Source: an uncultured Eubacteriales bacterium
GTDB lineage: Bacteria; Bacillota; Clostridia; Oscillospirales; Acutalibacteraceae
Reading direction: 5' to 3'
Length of the DNA stretch: 54,369 nucleotides
NCBI GenBank assembly: GCA_934636435.1
Contig: CAKUAQ010000010.1
Span: 1 to 54,369, forward strand
Under the pieces are notes generated by a model that saw only the letters and a program-made list of their open reading frames with translations, searched no databases and was not told where the DNA came from. The position numbers and the translations under genes are program-made. This document shows positions 8,033 through 19,132 of the stretch, piece by piece (the stretch's first letter is position 1; each line of letters begins with the position of its first letter).

Positions 8033-8061
8033 TTGAAAATGCGGACAGGCTGTGCTATAAT
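8033..8061 (+). promoter_or_regulatory. ftsZ promoter
   Basis: TTGAAA (8033-8038), a 17-base spacer and a consensus TATAAT (8056-8061). It lies inside the apparent 5' extension of the ftsZ frame and so rules out starts upstream of about 8068. Confidence 0.82.
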
Positions 8062-8121
8062 TATCTTAATAATTGTAGGAATGGGGTAGTCTCCCTTGTT
8101 CCGGCGGGAGGACGATGCTAT

Positions 8122-9237
<1,116 letters not shown>

Positions 9238-9384
9238 TGTTCCCGTTTGTCCCCATCGTTCGGGCATTGTCCGAACATTTCTTATGAGTATATAGAATCC
9301 GAGACAAAACCCGTCCCTGACGCATCGTACAGCGCCGGAGACGGGCTTTGTGCTCAGATGCCCTGAGAGCTGTGCGAATCGGAA

Positions 9385-9423
9385 CGAGCGCCGCAGGCAA
9401 AAAGCCTGCGGCGCTCGTTTTTT
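9385..9423 (+). terminator. ftsZ terminator
   Basis: A 14-base perfect stem (CGAGCGCCGCAGGC with its complement) closes an AAAAA loop and is followed by six T residues. A second, imperfect hairpin at 9304-9351 precedes it. Confidence 0.88.
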
Positions 9424-9463
9424 CGAATCGGAATTCTGTCCCCGATAAGTCGGGCAGAGCCGT

Positions 9464-11338
9464 TTATTCGGCCAAAATCTTGCACATATCGTTGGAGAAC
9501 GCCACCGGGTCCTCCACGCTCATGCCCTCGATGAGCAGCGCCTGCCCATACAGCAGCGAGGTGTATAGCTTCAGCTGCTCCTCGTCCCCCTTGAGGGACA
9601 GCAGCTTCTGATAGATGGGATGGTTCTCATTGATCTCCAGCACCCGCCGGGCGGATACCTTCTGGTCGCCGGGCTGAGCATTGAGCACCCGCTCCATCTC
9701 CAGCGAAATCTCCCCTTCACTGGTCAGACATACCGGGTGGGTCTTGAGCCGCTTGGAGGCCCGCACCGCCGTCACCTTGCCGTTCAGCGCCGCCGTCATG
9801 GCATCGAACAGACTCTTTTGCTCCTCGGTGGGTTCGGTCTTTTCCTCCTCCGGGGTGTCAAAGCCCAAATCATCGGAAGACACGGAGCGGAACTCCTTTT
9901 CCTCGAACTGATGCAACATCTTGAGGGCAAATTCATCCACATCCTGAGTCAGATACAGAATTTCATATCCCTTGTCCGCCACCGCCTCGGTCTGGGGCAG
10001 CGCCGCCGCCTTTTCCGGCGTTTCGCCGCAGGCGTAGTAGATATACTTTTGCTCCTCTTTCATCCGGGAGACATACTCCGCCAGCGAGGTCAGCTTGTTC
10101 TCATGAGAGGAATGGAACAGCAGCAGATCCTGCAGCACCTCCCGATGGGTGCCGAAATCGGAATACAGCCCGTATTTCAGCTGCAAGCCGAAATTGCCGA
10201 AGAATTTTTCATAATTCTCCCGGTCGGTATTGAGCATGGACAGCAGCTCGGAATGGATTTTCTTTTCCAGCCGTCCGGCGATGAGCTTCAGCTGCCGGTC
10301 GTGCTGCAGCATCTCCCGGGAGATATTCAGCGACAGATCCTGCGAATCCACCAGGCCCTTGACAAAGCTGAAATAATCCGGCAGCAGATCGGGGCACTTA
10401 TCCATGATCAGCACGCCGCTGGCATACAGCTGCAGTCCCTTTTCGTATTCCCGGCTATAGTAATTATACGGCGCCCGGGCAGGGATGAACAGCAGCGCAT
10501 TGTAGGTGGCGGAGCCTTCGGTGGAGGAATAGATCACCCGCGCCGGGTCCTCATAGTCCATGAATTTTTCCTTGTAGAAAGCGTTATATTCCTCCGGGGA
10601 GACTTCGCTCTTAGCCTTTTTCCACAGCGGCACCATGCTGTTGAGGGTCTCCATCTCGGTATAGGTCTCGTATTCGTTTTCGCTACCCTCCTTGAGACGG
10701 CTCTTTTCCATCTCCATACGGATGGGGTAGCGGATATAGTCGGAATACTTCTTCACCAGCTGCTGCAGTCGATGAGGCTCCAGAAACTCGTCGTAGTTTT
10801 CCTCCTCGGTGTTTGCTTTGATATGCAGCTGAATTTCCGTGCCGCGGCCGCCCTTTTCGCCTGCCGTCACGGTGTAGCCGTCCGCCCCCTTGGAGCGCCA
10901 CACCCACGCCTCGTCGCTGTCAAAGCGGCGGGAGGTCACGGTCACACAGTCCGCCACCATAAAGGCGGCATAGAAGCCCACGCCGAACTGACCGATGATG
11001 TCCACATCGTCCTTCTGCTCGTTCTCTTTTTTGAAGGCCAGCGAGCCGCTCCTGGCGATGGTGCCCAGGTTCTGCTCCAGTTCCTCCTTTGTCATGCCCA
11101 CGCCGTTATCCGTCACGGTGAGGGTGCGGGTGTTCTTATCCACCGCCAGCCCGATGGACAGCTCATCCCGGCTCAGTCCGGTGATATCCCCGCTGAGCGA
11201 ATGATAATACAGCTTGTCCAGCGCGTCGCTGGCGTTGGAGATCAGCTCCCGCAGGAAAATCTCCTTGTGGGTATAGATGGAATTGATCATTAAGTCCAGC
11301 AGCCGTTTGGATTCGGCCTTGAATTGTTTGGTTGCCAT
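9464..11338 (-). CDS. htpG: Chaperone protein HtpG (Hsp90 family)
   Basis: Encodes 624 residues of the cytosolic ATP-dependent Hsp90 homologue. The N-terminal GHKL ATPase shows FLRELISNASDALDKLYY, TVTDNGVGMTKEEL and IGQFGVGFYAAFMVAD; the middle domain includes NISREMLQHD; the C-terminal dimerisation region ends DMCKILAE. Length matches the family. ATG 11338 is chosen: MATKQFKAESKRLLDLM is the conserved start, GGGGG lies seven bases upstream, and the longer in-frame start would lie in the CIRCE operator. Control by HrcA through CIRCE at 11367-11393 is very likely. Confidence 0.97.
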   Translation of the reverse strand: MATKQFKAESKRLLDLMINSIYTHKEIFLRELISNASDALDKLYYHSLSGDITGLSRDELSIGLAVDKNTRTLTVTDNGVGMTKEELEQNLGTIARSGSLAFKKENEQKDDVDIIGQFGVGFYAAFMVADCVTVTSRRFDSDEAWVWRSKGADGYTVTAGEKGGRGTEIQLHIKANTEEENYDEFLEPHRLQQLVKKYSDYIRYPIRMEMEKSRLKEGSENEYETYTEMETLNSMVPLWKKAKSEVSPEEYNAFYKEKFMDYEDPARVIYSSTEGSATYNALLFIPARAPYNYYSREYEKGLQLYASGVLIMDKCPDLLPDYFSFVKGLVDSQDLSLNISREMLQHDRQLKLIAGRLEKKIHSELLSMLNTDRENYEKFFGNFGLQLKYGLYSDFGTHREVLQDLLLFHSSHENKLTSLAEYVSRMKEEQKYIYYACGETPEKAAALPQTEAVADKGYEILYLTQDVDEFALKMLHQFEEKEFRSVSSDDLGFDTPEEEKTEPTEEQKSLFDAMTAALNGKVTAVRASKRLKTHPVCLTSEGEISLEMERVLNAQPGDQKVSARRVLEINENHPIYQKLLSLKGDEEQLKLYTSLLYGQALLIEGMSVEDPVAFSNDMCKILAE

Positions 11339-11366
11339 GATGTATCCCCCGATTGTCTGTGTAGTT

Positions 11367-11393
11367 TTAGCACTCACATCTTTTGAGTGCTAA
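11367..11393 (-). promoter_or_regulatory. CIRCE heat-shock operator (HrcA site)
   Basis: TTAGCACTC, nine bases, GAGTGCTAA: a perfect match to the consensus CIRCE inverted repeat. It lies between the htpG -10 box and its start codon, where HrcA would block transcription until heat shock. Confidence 0.95.
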
Positions 11394-11397
11394 TGTC

Positions 11398-11426
11398 AGT
11401 ATAGCCCTCTCCGCCCAAAAAAGCAA
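11398..11426 (-). promoter_or_regulatory. htpG promoter
   Basis: On the minus strand TTGCTT (11421-11426), a 17-base spacer and TATACT (11398-11403), ending five bases from the CIRCE element. Confidence 0.8.
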
Positions 11427-11543
11427 CCCCTGAATATGAACTTTTTGTAAAAAAGCGGTCACGCATTCACCGGTCTGCAAACAAAGCCGGAGACTGTCTC
11501 CCGCCTTTCTGCAAATTTCTTTGAAAAAATGCAAAAAAAGGGG

Positions 11544-11571
11544 TTGACAAATTCAAATTACGGAGTATAAT
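11544..11571 (+). promoter_or_regulatory. glnN promoter
   Basis: TTGACA (11544-11549), a 16-base spacer and TATAAT (11566-11571): consensus boxes giving a leader of about 155 bases before ATG 11734. Confidence 0.85.
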
Positions 11572-11583
11572 ACACCGCATAAA

Positions 11584-11678
11584 GGCAAAGGCGTCTTGGA
11601 GTGTGACACTCCCGGACGCCCTTTTTCGTACACTCACAACTGTATACCGTCAAAAATGCGGGGCAATGGCGTCTTGGA
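11584..11678 (+). promoter_or_regulatory. Attenuator-like leader of the glutamine synthetase gene
   Basis: Right after the promoter, GGCGTC (11590-11595) pairs with GACGCC (11615-11620), with an inner GGAGTG/CACTCC helix, and TTTTT follows at 11622-11626: an intrinsic terminator. The 17-base segment that opens it (11584-11600) recurs with one mismatch at 11662-11678, so a second GGCGTC (11668-11673) can pair with the same GACGCC. The two pairings exclude each other, as in an attenuation switch. Leader terminators read through by ANTAR-type antiterminators are known for some clostridial glutamine synthetase genes; whether that applies here is inference. Confidence 0.6.
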
Positions 11679-11733
11679 TGAAAATTCAGAGGTCATTGTC
11701 TCGCTTTTTATTTTGTCAAAAGGAGTGCTTGTG

Positions 11734-13830
<2,097 letters not shown>

Positions 13831-13866
13831 CCATTTGTGTGAAAAAGAGGAAAGGAGACGATTTCC

Positions 13867-15588
13867 GTGCAATACAGTGCGGTCAACACCATCTGGGTGC
13901 TGCTGGGGGCAGCGTTGGTGTTCTTTATGCAGGCAGGCTTTTCCATGTGTGAGGCGGGGTTCACCCGCGCCAAAAACACCGGTAATATCTTGATGAAAAA
14001 CCTGATGGATTTCTGCATCGGCACCCCCTGCTTCTGGCTCATCGGCTTCGGCGTGATGTTCGGCGCCGGCACCGGGCTATTCGGCTGGATCGACCCGTTG
14101 ATTTTGAAGGACTACAGCCACATTTTGCCGGAGGGCGTGCCCCTGTGGGCATACGCCATCTTCCAGACGGTGTTCTGCGCCACCTCCGCCACCATCGTCT
14201 CCGGCGCCATGGCGGAGCGGACGAAATTCAGCGCCTACTGCATTTATTCGGCCGCCATCTCCCTGTTCATTTACCCGATTTCCGGTCACTGGATCTGGGG
14301 CGGCGGCTGGCTGAGCCAGTTGGGCTTCCACGATTTTGCCGGTTCCACCGCTGTGCATATGGTGGGCGGTATTTGTGCCCTCATCGGCGCCGCCATTCTG
14401 GGGCCCCGCATCGGCAAATACGGCAAGGACGGCAAGCCCCGGGCCATTCTCGGACATAACCTGACCTTTGCGGCGCTGGGGGTATTTATCCTGTGGTTCT
14501 GCTGGTTTGGATTCAACGGTGCCTCCACCGTGGGTATGAATACGGACGAAAAGCTGACCAGCGCCGGACTGATCTTCTTCAACACCAACCTGGCGGCAGC
14601 AGTTGCCTGCTGCACCACGCTGATCTTCACCTGGATCCGGTACAAAAAGCCGGATGTATCCATGACCTATAACGCAGCGCTGGCCGGTCTGGTGGGTATC
14701 ACCGCCGGATGCGATGCCGTCAGCCCCGTAGGTGCCGCCATTATGGGCATTGTTTTCGGTATCGTCATTGTGCTGGCAGTGGAATTCTTCGATAAGGTTG
14801 CGAAGATCGACGATCCCGTGGGTGCCATCTCCGTCCACTGTGTCTGCGGCGCGCTGGGCACCATCCTGACCGGGTTCTTTGCCACCGGCGTATCCACGGA
14901 AAAGGGCGTATTCTACGGCGGCGGCTTCCGCTTCCTGGGTATACAGACGCTGGGTGTGGTTTCCGTGGCGGCGTACGTAGCCGTCATCATCACCGCTGTG
15001 TTCCTGATCCTCAAGCACACCATCGGACTGCGGGCGGATGCGGCAGATGAACTGGAGGGTCTGGATATCTCGGAGCACGGTCTGCTCACCGCCTATGCCG
15101 GTTTTGCTATGCTGCCGGATACCACCGTGGAGGACGAGGAGGTTCCGGTCGCGGTGACCGGCGATGTGCCGGTAGCGGAGGCGGTTCCGGTAAAACGGGA
15201 GCCCTCCTTTGACACAGCCGAGCCGGGCAGCCCGAAATTCACCAAGGTGGAGATCATCTGCAAGGAATCCCGCTTTGAGACGCTGAAAAAGGCGCTCATG
15301 GAGGTGGGCATCACCGGCATGACCGTCTCTCATGTACTGGGCTGCGGGCTGCAAAAGGGCAAACCGGAGTATTACCGGGGCGTGGAGGTCGAAGCCACCC
15401 TGCTGCCGAAGGTGCAAGTGGATATCGTGGTCAGCAAGGTGCCGGTACGCACCGTCATTGAAACGGCGAAGAAGGTGCTGTATACCGGACATATCGGCGA
15501 CGGCAAGATCTTCGTTTACGATGTGGAAAATGTGGTCAAGGTACGCACCGGTGAGGAGGGCTACGACGCCCTGCAGGATGTGGAATAA
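13867..15588 (+). CDS. Ammonium transporter (Amt) fused to a C-terminal PII domain
   Basis: Encodes 573 residues. Residues 1-400 are an Amt/Mep/Rh channel with eleven hydrophobic segments (AGFSMCEAGFTRAKN, AGSTAVHMVGGICALIGA, FNGASTVG). A Pro/Val/Glu-rich linker covers about 400-455. Residues 457-573 are a complete GlnB/GlnK domain: a T-loop segment KPEYYRGVEVEATLLPKVQ with tyrosines where uridylylation occurs in other PII proteins, and a B-loop TGHIGDGKIFVYDVENVVKV. Normally GlnK is a separate trimer that plugs the Amt trimer; here gate and pore are one chain. The start is GTG 13867 behind AAAGGAG. It lies 36 bases after glnN and no separate glnK is nearby. Confidence 0.95.
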   Translation: MQYSAVNTIWVLLGAALVFFMQAGFSMCEAGFTRAKNTGNILMKNLMDFCIGTPCFWLIGFGVMFGAGTGLFGWIDPLILKDYSHILPEGVPLWAYAIFQTVFCATSATIVSGAMAERTKFSAYCIYSAAISLFIYPISGHWIWGGGWLSQLGFHDFAGSTAVHMVGGICALIGAAILGPRIGKYGKDGKPRAILGHNLTFAALGVFILWFCWFGFNGASTVGMNTDEKLTSAGLIFFNTNLAAAVACCTTLIFTWIRYKKPDVSMTYNAALAGLVGITAGCDAVSPVGAAIMGIVFGIVIVLAVEFFDKVAKIDDPVGAISVHCVCGALGTILTGFFATGVSTEKGVFYGGGFRFLGIQTLGVVSVAAYVAVIITAVFLILKHTIGLRADAADELEGLDISEHGLLTAYAGFAMLPDTTVEDEEVPVAVTGDVPVAEAVPVKREPSFDTAEPGSPKFTKVEIICKESRFETLKKALMEVGITGMTVSHVLGCGLQKGKPEYYRGVEVEATLLPKVQVDIVVSKVPVRTVIETAKKVLYTGHIGDGKIFVYDVENVVKVRTGEEGYDALQDVE

Positions 15589-15734
15589 CGGGCGCACTCC
15601 ACCTATGTACTGATTGAAAGTTTATACCGTGCGCCCTTGAGAATGGGCTTAATCGCCCATTCTCCCCAGTCGGCAATGATTCCCCGGCGCACGCCAACTC
15701 TGTACTTATCATATGAATATTTAACGGCGTTTGA
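15589..15734 (+). other. Hairpin-rich segment between amt-PII and the T-box
   Basis: Two consecutive inverted repeats: GGGCGCAC (from about 15590) with GTGCGCCC (about 15628-15635), then GAGAATGGGC (15639-15648) with GCCCATTCTC (15655-15664). No long T run follows either, so termination is uncertain. I could not identify a clear promoter for the T-box transcript. Confidence 0.4.
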
Positions 15735-15988
15735 GCCGGGAGAAGTAGCGCAGGAGACCGCTTTCAGCGAGCGAGGGAGGGTGCAAGCCTCGCAGCAAGG
15801 ATTTGCGTGAATAACACCCGGCGAGCCGCAACCCCAACGGAGCCGACCGCTCCCAGTAGGGACGCCGGGTGCCGCCCGTTACAGCGGCAAGGCTTCATGG
15901 GAGCCGACAAGAGAACAAAGACGGGTGGCACAGCGAGTTGATGCAGCACTTGCCCTGTCGGATGCTGGCAAAGAAATCGTATCGGAGG
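15735..15988 (+). promoter_or_regulatory. T-box riboswitch, asparagine type
   Basis: The base of stem I pairs GCCGGG (15735-15740) with CCCGGC (15817-15822). Just inside the 3' arm lies GAATAACA, so the specifier codon is AAC (Asn, 15813-15815). AAGTAG and GAGGGAGGGTGCAAGCCTC are standard stem I elements. The T-box sequence GGGTGGCACAGCG (15923-15935) differs little from the GGGTGGNACCGCG consensus. Uncharged tRNA-Asn should switch on the asparagine synthetase downstream. No terminator with a T run is visible before the ribosome binding site CGGAGG (15983-15988), so control of translation initiation is possible. Confidence 0.85.
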
Positions 15989-15995
15989 TTTTTCT

Positions 15996-17606
15996 ATGTG
16001 TTCGATCATGGGTTACTGCGGCTCCTGTGCCGCCCGTTCGTCCTTCGAGGAGGGGTTCGCCGCCACTCTGTCCAGGGGGCCGGACGACAGCCGCATCGTA
16101 GACACCGGCAAGGGGCTGCTGGGCTTCCACCGGCTGGCGATCATGGGGCTGACCCCGGAGGGCATGCAGCCCTTTGAGCTGGACGGCAGCTATGTGGTCT
16201 GCAACGGCGAGATCTACGGCTTTGAGTCGCTTAAAGCAGAGCTGGCGAAAAAATACACCTTCCGCAGCGGCTCGGACTGCGAGATTCTGCTGCCCCTGTA
16301 CCGGGAATACGGCACGGATATGTTCCGGATGCTGGATGCGGAGTTCGCACTGATTCTTTACGACGGCACCGCCGGCGAATACATCGCCGCCCGGGACCCC
16401 ATCGGCATCCGCCCGCTCTACTACGGCTATGACCGGGCGGGGGTCATTCTCTTTGCCAGTGAGCCGAAAAACCTCATTGGTCTATGCGCCCAGGTGCGCC
16501 CGTTCCCGCCCGGACACTACTACAAAGGCGGGCAGTTCGTCCGCTACGCCGACCCGGCGGCGGTGGAGGCTGTCTGCCACGACGATGTGGAGACCGTCTG
16601 CCGGAACATCCACGACGATGTGGAGACCGTCTGCCGGAACATCCACGACAAGCTGGTAGCCGGCATCGAAAAGCGGCTGGTCGCCGACGCCAAGGTAGGG
16701 TTCCTGCTGTCCGGCGGATTGGATTCCTCGCTGGTATGCGCTGTGGCAGCCCGGAAAAGCGACCGCCCCATCCGTACCTTTGCCATCGGCATGAGCGAGG
16801 ACGCCATTGACCTGAAATACGCCCGGCAGGTGGCGGATTACATTGGCAGCGACCACACGGAAGTATATATGACCCGGCAGCAGGTGCTGGATTCGCTGGA
16901 GGAGGTCATCCGGATTTTAGGCACCTACGACATCACCACCGTCCGCGCCAGCATGGGGATGTATCTTCTGTGTAAATGGATCCACGAAAACACCGATATC
17001 CGGGTGCTGCTCACCGGCGAGATTTCCGACGAGCTGTTCGGTTATAAGTATACCGATTTTGCGCCTTCCGCCGAAGAATTCCAGAAGGAATCGCAAAAAC
17101 GCATCCGGGAACTGCATATGTACGATGTGCTGCGGGCGGACCGGTGCATTTCCGCCAACTCGCTGGAGGCGCGGGTGCCCTTCGGCGATCTGGAATTTGT
17201 GCGGTATGTGATGAGCATCGACCCGGAGAAGAAACGCAACGTCTACGGCAAGGGCAAATACCTGCTGCGCCACGCCTTTGAGGGGGACTATCTCCCCCAC
17301 GATATTCTCTGGCGGGAAAAAGCCGCCTTTTCCGATGCAGTGGGACATTCCATGGTGGATTACCTCAAGGAATACGCCGCCGGCTATTACACCGATGCCG
17401 CATTTGAAGAAAAGCGAAAGCAGTATACCCATGCCGCCCCTTTCACCAAGGAGTCCCTTCTCTATCGGGAGATATTTGAAAAATACTACCCCGGTCAGGG
17501 GGAGATGATCGCGGATTTCTGGATGCCCAACAAGCAATGGGCAGGCTGCGATGTGAACGATCCCTCTGCCCGGGTGCTGTCCAACTACGGCGACAGCGGC
17601 AAATAA
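15996..17606 (+). CDS. asnB: Asparagine synthetase B (glutamine-hydrolysing)
   Basis: Encodes 536 residues. The N-terminal Ntn glutaminase starts MCSIMGYCG, with Cys2 as the nucleophile, followed by LSRGPDDS, HRLAIMGL and CNGEIYG. The synthetase half carries the ATP pyrophosphatase loop FLLSGGLDSSLVCA and LLTGEISDELFGYKY. Together they transfer the glutamine amide to aspartate in the cytosol. A perfect 33-base tandem duplication (16581-16646) adds eleven residues in the linker between the two domains. The T-box in front ties expression to asparagine supply, and the upstream neighbours are glutamine synthetase and the ammonium channel. It ends at a strong terminator. Confidence 0.96.
   Translation: MCSIMGYCGSCAARSSFEEGFAATLSRGPDDSRIVDTGKGLLGFHRLAIMGLTPEGMQPFELDGSYVVCNGEIYGFESLKAELAKKYTFRSGSDCEILLPLYREYGTDMFRMLDAEFALILYDGTAGEYIAARDPIGIRPLYYGYDRAGVILFASEPKNLIGLCAQVRPFPPGHYYKGGQFVRYADPAAVEAVCHDDVETVCRNIHDDVETVCRNIHDKLVAGIEKRLVADAKVGFLLSGGLDSSLVCAVAARKSDRPIRTFAIGMSEDAIDLKYARQVADYIGSDHTEVYMTRQQVLDSLEEVIRILGTYDITTVRASMGMYLLCKWIHENTDIRVLLTGEISDELFGYKYTDFAPSAEEFQKESQKRIRELHMYDVLRADRCISANSLEARVPFGDLEFVRYVMSIDPEKKRNVYGKGKYLLRHAFEGDYLPHDILWREKAAFSDAVGHSMVDYLKEYAAGYYTDAAFEEKRKQYTHAAPFTKESLLYREIFEKYYPGQGEMIADFWMPNKQWAGCDVNDPSARVLSNYGDSGK
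16581..16646 (+). repeat. Perfect 33-base tandem duplication inside asnB
   Basis: Bases 16581-16613 are repeated exactly at 16614-16646, keeping frame and giving two copies of the peptide DDVETVCRNIH. Identity at every synonymous site indicates a recent duplication. Confidence 0.97.
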
Positions 17607-17615
17607 CCCATTTCA

Positions 17616-17657
17616 AAAAAAAGCCTGTCGGATCGCACACGATCCGACAGGCTTTTT
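17616..17657. terminator. Bidirectional terminator between asnB and the second MATE gene
   Basis: GCCTGTCGGATCG and its complement around a CACA loop, flanked by A residues on the left and T residues on the right. It serves asnB (plus) and the convergent MATE gene (minus, stop 17661). Confidence 0.92.
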
Positions 17658-17660
17658 CTC

Positions 17661-18989
17661 TCAATATCCGTATTTTTTGCGGCGCAGCAGCAGACAGACG
17701 CCGGAGATCAGCAACGCGCAGCCCTCCGCCGCCACGATCGACCACCAGATGCCGTTCAGCCCCCACAACAGCGGCAGCAGCAATACCGCCGCCATCTGGA
17801 ACACCAGCGTGCGCAGGAACGAGATGAGCGCCGAGGTCAACCCGTCGTTGAGGGCGGTGAAAAAGGACGAGGCGTAGATGTTGAATCCGGCGAACAGGAA
17901 CGAAAAGGAAAAGATCGTGAACGCCCGCCGCGTCATATCCAGCAGCTCCTCATCATAGCTGACGAAGATGCGGGACAGGGTTTCTCCGGACACCTCGCCC
18001 AGCCCCCACATTCCCACCGCCGTGATGCCCAGCAGCAGCAGACTTTTGCACAGCAGGCTGTGCAGCTCCCGATGGTTGCAGGCGCCGTAGTGATAGCCGA
18101 TGACCGGTGCCGTTCCCACCGAATAGCCGATGAAAATCGCCAGAAAGATCATGTTCACATACATCAGCACCCCATAGGCAGCCACACCGTTTTCGCCGGC
18201 ATAGCGAATGAGCTGAACGTTGTAGAGCATCCCCACCAGCGACATGGACACGTTGCTCATCAGCTCGGAGGAACCGTTAGTGCAGGCCTTCAGCAGCGCC
18301 TGCCCATCCCAGCGGGTGCGTCCCAGCCGCAGCAGGCTGCTGTTGGGGCGCAGGAAATAGCCGAGCGACAGCAATGCGCCCACGGTCTGGCTCATGGCGG
18401 TGGCAATGGCCGCCCCTGCCAGCCCCCAGCAGAACACCGCCATAAACAGCCAGTCCAGCACCATATTGGTGACACCGGCCGCCACGGTGGTGATCAGCCC
18501 CAAAGTCGGACGCTCCGCCGTCACAAAGAAGCTCTGGAACTCCATCTGCATAATATACGCCGGTGTCGCCGCCGCAATGATGCGGCCGTAGAGCACGCAG
18601 CCCGCCAGCATCTCGCCCTCCGCGCCCAGCGCCCGGGCAATGGCGGGCATCAGCGCCACCGCCAGCGCCGCCAGCACCGCTCCCAGCATCAGCGGCACAT
18701 ACACAAACAGCGAAAACAGCCGATTGGCTTCCTCCGGGTCTTTTTCTCCCAGGGTTTTTGACACCAGTGCGCTGCCGCCGGTACCGAACATAAACCCCAC
18801 CGTGCCCAGCAGGATCAGCACCGGCATAATAAAATTCAGCGCTGCGAACGGGGTTTTCCCCACATAGTTGGCTACAAAAAAGCCGTCCACCACGCCATAG
18901 ATGGAGGTGAATACCATCATCACGATAGAGGGCAGCGTAAACCGCAGCAGCCGAGGATAATCAAAATGGTCGGATAATTGGATCTTCAT
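17661..18989 (-). CDS. MATE-family exporter, second copy
   Basis: Encodes 442 residues with about twelve membrane segments. The start (MKIQLSDHFDYPRLLRFTLP, then YGVVDGFFVANYVG) is typical of the subgroup of MATE transporters common in gut Clostridia, and the protein is only distantly similar to the MATE at 3459-4871. It should export a cationic drug or metabolite using an ion gradient. ATG 18989 is chosen because GGGAG lies about nine bases upstream and the in-frame upstream extension crosses the promoter. The Shine-Dalgarno lies in the arm of a 12-base inverted repeat (19000-19039), so translation may be regulated. Monocistronic and convergent with asnB. Confidence 0.9.
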   Translation of the reverse strand: MKIQLSDHFDYPRLLRFTLPSIVMMVFTSIYGVVDGFFVANYVGKTPFAALNFIMPVLILLGTVGFMFGTGGSALVSKTLGEKDPEEANRLFSLFVYVPLMLGAVLAALAVALMPAIARALGAEGEMLAGCVLYGRIIAAATPAYIMQMEFQSFFVTAERPTLGLITTVAAGVTNMVLDWLFMAVFCWGLAGAAIATAMSQTVGALLSLGYFLRPNSSLLRLGRTRWDGQALLKACTNGSSELMSNVSMSLVGMLYNVQLIRYAGENGVAAYGVLMYVNMIFLAIFIGYSVGTAPVIGYHYGACNHRELHSLLCKSLLLLGITAVGMWGLGEVSGETLSRIFVSYDEELLDMTRRAFTIFSFSFLFAGFNIYASSFFTALNDGLTSALISFLRTLVFQMAAVLLLPLLWGLNGIWWSIVAAEGCALLISGVCLLLRRKKYGY

Positions 18990-18999
18990 GGTATAAACA

Positions 19000-19039
19000 C
19001 TCCCGCACCCGACCGTCCAGGCGATCACGGGTGCGGGAG
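19000..19039 (-). promoter_or_regulatory. 12-base inverted repeat in the MATE leader covering the ribosome binding site
   Basis: CTCCCGCACCCG (19000-19011) and CGGGTGCGGGAG (19028-19039) pair perfectly across 16 bases. On the minus strand mRNA the second arm contains GGGAG, the likely Shine-Dalgarno. It could be an RNA hairpin or a dyad operator just downstream of the -10. Confidence 0.6.
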
Positions 19040-19041
19040 CC

Positions 19042-19070
19042 AGTATAGCATATTCACCGGGAAAGTGCAA
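19042..19070 (-). promoter_or_regulatory. Promoter of the second MATE gene
   Basis: TTGCAC (19065-19070), a 17-base spacer and TATACT (19042-19047), all on the minus strand. Confidence 0.8.
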
Positions 19071-19132
19071 GTTCATTTTGCGGCGGTCATGACGGCCGCG
19101 CCGCCGCAGTGCGAAAGCGACAGACAGCGACC

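Noticed and set aside
9304..9351. Hairpin ACAAAACCCGTC/GACGGGCTTTGT after ftsZ as the main terminator
   Set aside because: It has a mismatch and no T run; the perfect hairpin with six T residues at 9385-9423 is the better terminator.
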